From contig JAYSFC010000002.1 of assembly GCA_041913505.1 (NCBI GenBank), positions 11,703 through 75,702 of the forward strand: a stretch of 64,000 nt of DNA, written 5' to 3'. This document shows positions 9,508 through 16,426 of this stretch, in pieces. The stretch comes from JAYSFC01 sp041913505 (GTDB lineage Bacteria; Pseudomonadota; Gammaproteobacteria; Burkholderiales; Burkholderiaceae_C). Made by a program: the position numbers and the translations under genes. The notes beneath the pieces were generated by a model. It was not told the origin of the DNA and ran no database searches. It saw only the letters and a list, made by a program, of their open reading frames with translations. Positions within the stretch are counted from its first letter, which is position 1. Each line of letters begins with the position of its first letter.

Positions 9508-10629
9508 TTATTCCTTCGGGATATAGCCGGTGATCTCGAGCCCGTAGCCCGCCATGCTGGGCAGGCGGCGCGGCTGGCCCATGAGCTGCATCTTCTGCAC
9601 GCCGCATTCGCGCAGGATCTGCGCGCCCACGCCGTAGGTGCGCAGGTCCATGCGGCCGCGCTCGGGCGCCTGCGCCGAGCGGGCCTTGCCCTCGAACTGT
9701 TCGAGCAGCTGCTCGGCGCTTTCGCCGCAGTTGAGCAGTACGGCCACGCCCTTGCCCTGGCGGGCGATGTACTGCAGGCTGGTGTCCAGGCCCCACGAGT
9801 GCATGGAGCGGTTGACCTCGAGCGCGTCGAACACCGACAGGGGCTCGTGCACGCGCACGGGCACAGTGTCCTGCGCGCTCCAGGTGCCCTTGACGAGGGC
9901 CAGGTGCACGCTGTTGCTCGGCGCGTCGCGGAACGCGTGGGCCGTGAATTCGCCAAAGGCCGTGACGAGCGGGCGGCTGCCCACCCGCGTGACCAGCGAC
10001 TCGTTGCGGCTGCGGTATTCGATGAGGTCGGCGATGGTGCCGATCTTGATGCCGTGCTCGGCTGCGAAGAGCTGCAGGTCGGGCAGGCGCGCCATGGTGC
10101 CGTCGTCCTTCATGACTTCGCAGATCACGGCAGCGGGGCTGCAGCCGGCCATGCCGGCGAGGTCGCAGCCGGCCTCGGTGTGGCCCGCGCGCATGAGCAC
10201 GCCGCCATCCACGGCCTGCAGCGGGAAGATGTGGCCGGGCTGCACGAGGTCGCTGGCCTGGGCGTTCGGCGCCACGGCGGCGGCCACGGTGCGCGCGCGG
10301 TCGGCGGCGGAGATGCCCGTGGTCACGCCCTCGGCGGCCTCGATCGACACGGTGAAGGCCGTGCCCATCTTGGTGCCGTTGCGCGCCACCATGGGCGGCA
10401 GCGAGAGGCGCTCGCAGCGCTCGCGCGTGAGCGTGAGGCAGATCAGGCCGCGGCCGAAGCGCGCCATGAAGTTGATGGCCTCGGGGGTCACATGGTCGGC
10501 GGCGAGCACCAGGTCGCCTTCGTTTTCGCGGTCTTCCTCGTCCACGAGGATGACGATGCGCCCGGCGCGCATCTCGGCCACGATGTCTTCCACCGGCGAG
10601 ACGGGCACGGGGGTGAGGGGGGTAGTCAT
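9508..10629 (-). CDS. ribB: 3,4-dihydroxy-2-butanone 4-phosphate synthase with degenerate GTP cyclohydrolase II domain (RibBX type)
   Basis: 373 residues. The N-terminal domain (about 12-210) makes 3,4-dihydroxy-2-butanone 4-phosphate from ribulose 5-phosphate and looks intact: DRENEGDL, RAGHTEAGCDLA. The C-terminal domain (about 215-373) aligns by eye with GTP cyclohydrolase II, but where RibA has its zinc motif (ECLTGD...RCDCG) this protein reads VRVHEPLSVFDALEVNRS, with no cysteines. It matches the proteobacterial variant known as RibBX, so a separate ribA should exist elsewhere. Start at 10629 is the ATG of MTTPLTP. Confidence 0.9.
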   Translation of the reverse strand: MTTPLTPVPVSPVEDIVAEMRAGRIVILVDEEDRENEGDLVLAADHVTPEAINFMARFGRGLICLTLTRERCERLSLPPMVARNGTKMGTAFTVSIEAAEGVTTGISAADRARTVAAAVAPNAQASDLVQPGHIFPLQAVDGGVLMRAGHTEAGCDLAGMAGCSPAAVICEVMKDDGTMARLPDLQLFAAEHGIKIGTIADLIEYRSRNESLVTRVGSRPLVTAFGEFTAHAFRDAPSNSVHLALVKGTWSAQDTVPVRVHEPLSVFDALEVNRSMHSWGLDTSLQYIARQGKGVAVLLNCGESAEQLLEQFEGKARSAQAPERGRMDLRTYGVGAQILRECGVQKMQLMGQPRRLPSMAGYGLEITGYIPKE

Positions 10630-10864
10630 GGAGGGCTTTCGTTGGGGGCCGTGTCTGGCGGTCAGGGGCAGCGCAGGTTCCTGATGGCCGACGGGCTGAG
10701 CGCCCGGCGGGCGCCCCAAAGAACATGCGATGCGGCGCGGCCGCACGGTGAAAGCGTGCCCGGTGGGGGATGCGCTCTCGAAGCGGCCGATTTTAGTCCA
10801 GCCTGCGGCGCTGCGGTGCAAACAGGGGCTTGGCTCCTGCGGCTGGAGTGCACGCGGGCGCCGC
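10630..10864. other. 235-bp spacer upstream of ribB
   Basis: No gene. I looked on the minus strand for the conserved FMN riboswitch helices and did not find them. A weak hairpin with GCACG/CGTGC arms lies at about 10742-10758, and a TAAAAT that could be a -10 sits near 10790-10795 without a well-spaced -35. Confidence 0.4.
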
Positions 10865-11158
10865 TCAGATGGCGCTGCCCTGCAGCACCACGTCGGACTC
10901 GGGGTAGGCCACGCAGGGCAGCACGCAGCCCTCGGCCTTCTCCTCGGCCGTGAGGCCGGGCCACTCGATCTCGTAGCGCACGCGGCCCTGTGCGAGGTGG
11001 CCGATGCAGGTGCGGCAGGTGCCGTTGCGGCAGGAACTGGGCCAGTCGATACCGCCCTGTTCGATGGAGTGCAGCAGGGGCTGGTCGGGCCAGGCATCGC
11101 ACTGCAGGCCGTCGGGCTCGATGCGGGCGGTGAAGAAGGGGGCGGAAGGCTGGTTCAT
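10865..11158 (-). CDS. Small plant-type [2Fe-2S] ferredoxin
   Basis: 97-residue electron carrier. Cysteine spacing is that of plant-type ferredoxins: Cys43-x4-Cys48-x2-Cys51 in SSCRNGTCRTC, then Cys82 in LPCVAYPESD. The start at 11158 overlaps the methyltransferase stop by ATGA; an upstream start would lie further inside that gene. Reductase and partner enzyme are unknown; the coupled gene is a methyltransferase, not an oxygenase. Confidence 0.85.
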   Translation of the reverse strand: MNQPSAPFFTARIEPDGLQCDAWPDQPLLHSIEQGGIDWPSSCRNGTCRTCIGHLAQGRVRYEIEWPGLTAEEKAEGCVLPCVAYPESDVVLQGSAI

Positions 11159-11811
11159 GGGTTGGATAGAAGCGAAGGGGCAGCGGGCGTGGCGCGGGTC
11201 CACACCAGCAGCAGGTTGTTGGCGGGCAGGGCGTGGCGTGCGGCCAGGCGCAGCCCGGCGTCCGCGGCGGCTTGGGCCACGTCCGCGAGGCGGCGGATGC
11301 CCCAGTCCGGGTCCTGGGCGCGCAGGCTGGCGTCGAACGCGAGGTTGCCGGGGGCGGTGGGCACGCCGTCCTCAAGGTAAGGGCCGTAGGTGACGAGCAC
11401 TCCGCCCGGCGCCAGGTGGCGCGCTGCGCCCTGCATCAGGCCTGCGCAGCAGGCCCAGGGCGCGATGTGCAGCATGTTGGCGCAGTAAACCAGGTCGAAC
11501 GGCGCGGCGAAGTCCGGGCCGTCGGCGGGCCAGTCGGCAGCCCGCACGTCGAGCCGCAGGGGCGGCAGCACGTTGCGCGCGCCCGCCTGGGCTGCCCAGC
11601 CGGCGATGGCACCGAAGTGATGGTCGTCCAGATCGGTGGGTTGCCAGGTCCAGCCGGGCAGGGCCGCAGCGAAGTGCGCGGCATGCTGGCCCGTGCCGCT
11701 GGCGATCTCGAGCGCAGCCCCCTGGAGCGGCAGCAAGGCCTGCAGCACCGCGAGGATGGGCGCCTGGTTGCGCTCGGCGGCGGCGCTGTGGGCGAGCGGC
11801 GGATGGATCAT
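11155..11811 (-). CDS. SAM-dependent methyltransferase, DUF938 family
   Basis: 218-residue Rossmann-fold methyltransferase. The SAM-binding motif LEIASGTGQH (residues 34-43) and CANMLHIAPW are characteristic of DUF938 (METTL26-like) proteins, whose substrate is not established. Translationally coupled to the ferredoxin downstream. A dispersed repeat sits immediately upstream of its start. Confidence 0.82.
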   Translation of the reverse strand: MIHPPLAHSAAAERNQAPILAVLQALLPLQGAALEIASGTGQHAAHFAAALPGWTWQPTDLDDHHFGAIAGWAAQAGARNVLPPLRLDVRAADWPADGPDFAAPFDLVYCANMLHIAPWACCAGLMQGAARHLAPGGVLVTYGPYLEDGVPTAPGNLAFDASLRAQDPDWGIRRLADVAQAAADAGLRLAARHALPANNLLLVWTRATPAAPSLLSNP

Positions 11812-11820
11812 GAAAGCGTT

Positions 11821-11876
11821 TGGGGCTTATAGCGCTTGCCCTGCAAGCGTGGGCAGCTATGAAATAAAGAGCATTT
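11821..11876 (-). repeat. Dispersed family repeat, copy 4
   Basis: On the minus strand it reads ATTTCATAGCTGC, then an AGCGCTTGCCCTGCAAGCGT-like inverted repeat (CGCTTGC/GCAAGCG). It resembles the three other copies at about 18590, 32865 and 55917 and lies directly upstream of the DUF938 gene. Confidence 0.5.
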
Positions 11877-11900
11877 GGGGCAGCAGGATGGGGCGTGGCT

Positions 11901-12325
11901 GCCTTGTTTTTCAGCAATGCAAGGATATTCTTTGCGAATCAATGACTTAGCGTGGCCATACAGGGCTTGTCCAAAGTTGTCCACAAGATTGTCCCGTGCG
12001 GGGCGGGATAACCTGGTTCCGAAAGCTCCTCGCGGGAGCATTCACGCCATTGCGCATGTACCCGGCCACCGGCGCCTATTTTTTGGGCAATCCAAGGATA
12101 TGCCTTGCCAATCAAGCACTTAGCATCGTCATACAGAACTTGTTCAAGGTTATCCACATGATTGTCCAGTACGGACAGGGATAACCGGGACAAGGTGTAG
12201 CCAGTGTTGCCTAAAAAATGGGCAGTTTGATGCTTTTCTTTGTGAATCAAGCACTTGCCTGCGCCATACAGGACTTGCCCACGGTTATCCACACAATTGT
12301 CCAGTGCCGTACGGGATAACCCGGA
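11901..12325. repeat. Three ungapped ~90-bp repeats with DnaA-box-like nonamers
   Basis: Copies run at about 11928-12017, 12101-12190 and 12236-12325 (offsets 173 and 135 bp). In every copy aatcaa, catacag, the nonamer and gggataacc keep identical spacing (starts at 0, +20, +40 and +68). The nonamers are TTGTCCACA (11977-11985), TTATCCACA (12150-12158) and TTATCCACA (12285-12293); the last two equal the E. coli DnaA-box consensus. Copies 1 and 3 match at about 69 of 90 positions by hand count. Similarity continues some 30 bp to the left of each copy. Function unknown. Confidence 0.8.
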
Positions 12326-12343
12326 GCAGCCTCGCCGTGCGCG

Positions 12344-12625
12344 TCAGGCCTCGACCTTCACGCCCTTCCAGAACGCCACGCGGCCCCGGATGGACTCGGC
12401 CTCGGGCTTGGGGTCGGCGTAGGTCCAGGCGGCCTCGGGGTTGAGTTCGCCGTTGACGAGCAGGGACAGGTAGGTGGCCTGGCCCTTCCAGGGGCACATG
12501 GTCTTGTGGTTGCTGAAGGTGAAGTACTCACGCTTGAGCGCGCTTTCGGGGAAGTAGTGGTTCCCTTCGACCAGGACGGTGTCGTCGCTCTCGGCGACGA
12601 CCACGCCGTTCCAGATGGCTTTCAT
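12344..12625 (-). CDS. DUF427 domain protein
   Basis: 93-residue protein of the DUF427 family, a compact beta-rich fold of unknown function. Seen: KAIWNGVVVAES at the start, EGNHYFP, and the TMCPWKGQATY signature around residues 42-52. The stop is 19 bp from the repeat block, and the gene is divergent from the class IV aminotransferase across about 100 bp. Confidence 0.88.
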   Translation of the reverse strand: MKAIWNGVVVAESDDTVLVEGNHYFPESALKREYFTFSNHKTMCPWKGQATYLSLLVNGELNPEAAWTYADPKPEAESIRGRVAFWKGVKVEA

Positions 12626-12727
12626 CGAATGCTCCTAAGTTCTTGAGGGGTGGCCCGTACGTTGTGGCGAGGCCACGGGCCCGTGGGGGAGGTTGGCGCT
12701 CCCGAGCAAGCCCTACAGAATACCCGC

Positions 12728-13642
12728 ATGACCTCCACACCGCCCGACTACTCGCAGGGCGCCGCCTACGTTCGCGGCGCCTACGTGCCCATTGGCGAGG
12801 CTGCCATCCCGATCACCGACTGGGGCTTTCTGCGCTCCGACGCGACCTACGACGTGGTCACGGTGTGGGAGGGGGCCTTCTTCCGGCTCGATGCGCACCT
12901 GGAGCGCTTTTTCGCGAGCTGCGCGCGCTTCCGGCTCGACCCGGGGCTGTCGGCCGACGAGATCGCCGATGTGCTGGCGCATTGCGTGCGCCTGTCGGGA
13001 CTGCGCAGCGCCTACGTGGAGATGATCGTCACGCGCGGCCAGCCGCCCTGGGGCTCGCGCGACCCGCGCCAGGCCGTGAACCGCTTCTACGCCTTCGCCG
13101 TGCCCTATGTCTGGATCGCCAATGCCGAGCAGCGCGAACGCGGCCTGAACCTCGTGGTGAGCGACGTGCAGCGCATTCCCGCGGGCAGCGTGGACCCGCG
13201 CGCCAAGAACTACCACTGGAACGACCTCACGATGGGCCTGCTGGGCGCGCTCGATGCCGGCGGCGACACCGTGGTGCTCAGCGATGGCGCGGGGAACGTG
13301 GTGGAAGGGCCGGGCTTCAACGTGTTCTGCGTGAACGCGCAGGGCGTGCTGGTCACGCCGGCCACCGGGGTGCTCGAAGGCATCACGCGGCGCACCGTGC
13401 TGGAGATGGCGCAGGCCCAGGGGCTGCCCTGCGAGCAGCGCGCGCTGCCCGCGGCCGAACTGCGCGGCGCGCGCGAGGTGTTCCTCTCGACCTCGGGCGG
13501 CGGCGTGCTGCCCGTCACGCGCGTGGATGGCGTGCCCGTGGGGCCAGGCGCCGTGGGGCCGGTCACCCAGCGCATGGTCCGCATGTACTGGGACTGGCAC
13601 CGCGAGCCGCGCTTTTCGCGCGCCGTGGACTACGGCGCCTGA
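12728..13642 (+). CDS. Class IV PLP-dependent aminotransferase (BCAT/D-amino acid aminotransferase fold)
   Basis: 304-residue fold-type IV aminotransferase. Lys160 in RAKNYHWNDL is the expected Schiff-base lysine; VVEGPGFNVF and LEGITRRTVLE are family motifs. Candidates are branched-chain aminotransferase, D-amino acid aminotransferase or aminodeoxychorismate lyase; the sequence does not decide. Start ATG at 12728 (MTSTPPDY), as earlier in-frame starts lack homologous sequence. Confidence 0.83.
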   Translation: MTSTPPDYSQGAAYVRGAYVPIGEAAIPITDWGFLRSDATYDVVTVWEGAFFRLDAHLERFFASCARFRLDPGLSADEIADVLAHCVRLSGLRSAYVEMIVTRGQPPWGSRDPRQAVNRFYAFAVPYVWIANAEQRERGLNLVVSDVQRIPAGSVDPRAKNYHWNDLTMGLLGALDAGGDTVVLSDGAGNVVEGPGFNVFCVNAQGVLVTPATGVLEGITRRTVLEMAQAQGLPCEQRALPAAELRGAREVFLSTSGGGVLPVTRVDGVPVGPGAVGPVTQRMVRMYWDWHREPRFSRAVDYGA

Positions 13643-13745
13643 GCGCCGCCTGCCCACCGCTTCCAGTCACCTGCGCAACGCGCCGCCGCCGCGCCTTGCG
13701 CTAGAGTGCGCCTCCATTGCATTTACCAAGGAGGCAAGGACAACC

Positions 13746-14657
13746 ATGGCAAGCATCGACTTCAAGGGCCGCGTGGCCATCGTGACGGGCGCGGGCGGCG
13801 GCCTGGGCCGCCAGCATGCGCTGGCGCTGGCGGCGCGCGGCGCCAAGGTGCTCGTCAACGACCTGGGCGGCGCGGTGGACGGCAGCGGCGGGTCGGTCTC
13901 GGCCGCGCAGGCCGTGGTCGATGAGATCCGCGCGGCGGGCGGCGAGGCGCTGGCCAACGGCGCCTCGGTGACCGACTTCGCGGCCGTGCAGGCCATGGTG
14001 CAGCAGGCCGTCGACGCCTGGGGCCGCGTGGACATCCTCGTGAACAACGCCGGCATCCTGCGCGACAAATCGTTCGCCAAGATGGACATGGCGGACTTCG
14101 CCCTCGTGGTCCAGGTCCACCTCATGGGCGCGGCCCACTGCTGCAAGGCCGTGTGGCCGCACATGGTGGCGCAGAACTACGGGCGCATCGTGATGACGAC
14201 CTCGTCCACGGGCCTGTACGGCAACTTCGGCCAGGCCAACTACGGCGCGGCCAAGCTCGCGCAGGTCGGCCTCATGCAGACCCTCGCGATCGAGGGGGCC
14301 AAGTACGGCATCCACGTGAACGCCCTGGCCCCCACGGCCGCCACGCGCATGACCGAGGGCCTGATGCCCGAAGAGGTGCTGGCCGCCCTCAAGCCCGAGG
14401 CCGTGGTGCCCGCCATGCTGGTGCTGGCGCACGAGAGCGCCCCCACGCGCACCATCCTGTGCGCGGGCGCAGGTACGTTCGAGGCGGCCCACATCACGCT
14501 GACCCAGGGCATTCACTTGGGGCTGGGCGCCGATGTGCCCGAGCAGCTTGCGGCGCGCCTGGCCGAGGTCACCGACCGCGCGGGCGAGCAGGTGCCGCAA
14601 AGCGGCGCGGCCCAGGGCACGAACGAGGTCGGCAAGGCCCTGGCGGCCCGGCGCTGA
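13746..14657 (+). CDS. Short-chain dehydrogenase, multifunctional-enzyme-2-like
   Basis: 303-residue NAD(P)-dependent oxidoreductase. TGAGGGLG (14-21) binds the cofactor, NNAG is at 100-103, and the catalytic triad is Ser153, Tyr166 and Lys170 in ANYGAAK. The long form with NDLGGAVDGSGG resembles the hydroxyacyl-CoA dehydrogenase part of peroxisomal multifunctional enzyme type 2, so a 3-hydroxyacyl-CoA or steroid substrate is plausible. GGAGG-like ribosome site (AAGGAGG) ends about 12 bases before ATG 13746. Confidence 0.82.
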   Translation: MASIDFKGRVAIVTGAGGGLGRQHALALAARGAKVLVNDLGGAVDGSGGSVSAAQAVVDEIRAAGGEALANGASVTDFAAVQAMVQQAVDAWGRVDILVNNAGILRDKSFAKMDMADFALVVQVHLMGAAHCCKAVWPHMVAQNYGRIVMTTSSTGLYGNFGQANYGAAKLAQVGLMQTLAIEGAKYGIHVNALAPTAATRMTEGLMPEEVLAALKPEAVVPAMLVLAHESAPTRTILCAGAGTFEAAHITLTQGIHLGLGADVPEQLAARLAEVTDRAGEQVPQSGAAQGTNEVGKALAARR

Positions 14658-14672
14658 GGCCTATACAACAAA

Positions 14673-14697
14673 ACACGGCGTTTGCGTGGCGCCGTGT
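14673..14697. other. Hairpin upstream of gshA
   Basis: Stem ACACGGCG / CGCCGTGT with a 9-base loop, 16 bp after the SDR stop. No T-run follows, so it is either a weak terminator or part of the gshA leader. Confidence 0.4.
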
Positions 14698-14800
14698 GCC
14701 AGTGCCCCGGAAATCGGGCCGGATTGACGCCGTGTCAGGCAATCGGGGCCCCGGCATGCTAAGTTCCGACCCCACCAAGAGACGGATCGGCACCGAACAC

Positions 14801-16330
14801 ATGACCACACTGCACGAGCGCATTGCCGCGCAAGACCCCGAGCGCCTGGCGGGCATCCGCCGCGGCATCGAGAAAGAGGGCCTTCGCGTGCTGCCCACGG
14901 GCGGCCTGGCCCTCACGCCGCACCCGCTGGCCCTTGGGTCCGCGCTGACGCACCCGCACATCACCACCGACTACAGCGAGTCGCAGATCGAGCTCATCAC
15001 GGGGGCCCCCCTCGCGGTGGAGGACGCTCTGGGGGAACTCACCGAGATCCACCAGTTCGTGCTGCGCACGCTGGCCCAGGCGGGCGGCGAGATGCTCTGG
15101 GTGTCGAGCATGCCCTGCGGCCTGCCCACCGACGAGACCATTCCGCTCGCGCGCTACGGCAGCTCGCACATCGGCCGCGCCAAGAGCATCTACCGCATGG
15201 GCCTGGGCCACCGCTATGGCCGGCGCATGCAGACCATTTCGGGCATCCACTACAACTGGTCGCTGCCCGGCGTGACAAGCGAGCAGTACTTCGCGCTCAT
15301 CCGCAATTTCCGCCGCCACGCCTTCGTGCTGCTGTACCTGTTTGGCGCCTCGCCCGCGCTGTGCCCGTGTTTCGTGGCCGGGCGCGAGCACAGCTTGCAG
15401 CCCATGGGCAGCGAAGGGCAGGCGCTGTACCTGCCGCATGCCACCTCGCTGCGCATGGGGCGCCTGGGCTACCAGAGCGAGGCCCAGTCCTCGCTGTCGG
15501 TGAGCTACAACGGCCTGCAGGGCTACGCCAACTCGCTGCACGAGGCGCTCACGCGCCCGTACCCGGCCTACGAGGCCGTGGGCATCCGCAACCCGGGGGG
15601 CGACTACAACCAGCTGGCCACCAGCCTGCTGCAGATCGAGAACGAGTTCTACGGCACCATCCGCCCCAAGCGCACCGTGCACCGCGGCGAGCGCCCGCTG
15701 CACGCGCTGCGCGAGCGTGGCGTGGAGTACGTGGAGGTGCGCCTCATGGACCTGGATCCGTTCGTGCCCGTGGGCATCACGGCGTCCACCATGCGGCTGC
15801 TCGACGTTTTCCTGCTGCACTGCCTGCTCTCCGACAGCCCGCCCGATACGCCTGCCGAGATCGCCGAGCTCAAGCACAACCAGCACCAGACGGCCGAGCG
15901 CGGCCGCGAGCCCGGCCTGACCCTGCTGCGCCGTGGCGAGCGCGTGCCGCTGGTGGACTGGGCCGCGCAGGTGCTGCAGGAGTGCGGCCCTATTGCGGCC
16001 GCGCTGGACGCGACGCACCGCACGCAGGCCTTTGGCGCCGCGCTGCGCGATGCGCAGGCCACGCTGCAGGATGCCTCGCTTGCCCCCTCGGCGCGCGTGC
16101 TCGCCGCGATGGCGCAGCAGCATGGCTGCAGTTTCGAGTCGTTCTCGCTCGCGCAATCGGCCCTGGCGCGCGACCACCTGCTGGGCCTGCCCTGGAGCGC
16201 GCAGCAGCAACAGCGCTACGTGGCACTGGCCGAGGAGTCGGTGGCCGCGCAAAAGGCCATCGAGGCGGCCGACACCCTGCCGTTCGAGACCTGGCGCCAG
16301 CAGTACATGGCACCGCAGGAATTGGGCTGA
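14801..16330 (+). CDS. gshA: Glutamate-cysteine ligase
   Basis: First step of glutathione synthesis: ATP-dependent ligation of L-glutamate and L-cysteine. 509 residues, close to the E. coli enzyme (518). Seen: GIEKEGLRV near the start, DYSESQIELIT, MPCGLP, GIHYNWSLP, and NEFYGTIRPKR, all typical of the gammaproteobacterial-type GshA fold. Start ATG 14801 (MTTLHERI). Stands alone, 96 bp before the FUSC gene. Confidence 0.94.
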   Translation: MTTLHERIAAQDPERLAGIRRGIEKEGLRVLPTGGLALTPHPLALGSALTHPHITTDYSESQIELITGAPLAVEDALGELTEIHQFVLRTLAQAGGEMLWVSSMPCGLPTDETIPLARYGSSHIGRAKSIYRMGLGHRYGRRMQTISGIHYNWSLPGVTSEQYFALIRNFRRHAFVLLYLFGASPALCPCFVAGREHSLQPMGSEGQALYLPHATSLRMGRLGYQSEAQSSLSVSYNGLQGYANSLHEALTRPYPAYEAVGIRNPGGDYNQLATSLLQIENEFYGTIRPKRTVHRGERPLHALRERGVEYVEVRLMDLDPFVPVGITASTMRLLDVFLLHCLLSDSPPDTPAEIAELKHNQHQTAERGREPGLTLLRRGERVPLVDWAAQVLQECGPIAAALDATHRTQAFGAALRDAQATLQDASLAPSARVLAAMAQQHGCSFESFSLAQSALARDHLLGLPWSAQQQQRYVALAEESVAAQKAIEAADTLPFETWRQQYMAPQELG

Positions 16331-16426
16331 TCGCTCCTTTTCGCCTGCACGGCGGGCGCGCGAGCGGCTAAAGTCCAAGCTGCCGACCTCGCCCGGGCGC
16401 GTACCGCGCACCGGGCGCACCATCCC

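Noticed and set aside
10630..10864. FMN riboswitch upstream of ribB
   Set aside because: The minus-strand sequence lacks the conserved GGGTGAAATTCCC / CACCGGCGGT type segments; only a weak hairpin is visible.
9508..11097. N-terminal extension of ribB into the ferredoxin region
   Set aside because: The added residues are low-complexity and out of family; the domain begins at MTTPLTP (10629).
11939..12292. Minus-strand reading frame with peptide-like repeats (VDN.xQ.LY..AK.LI)
   Set aside because: The repeated peptide follows from the repeated DNA; there is no ribosome site and the repeat units are not in one consistent frame.
11901..12325. Chromosomal oriC
   Set aside because: DnaA-box-like nonamers are present, but none of the usual origin genes (dnaA, dnaN, rpmH, gidA) is nearby and no clear AT-rich unwinding element is seen.
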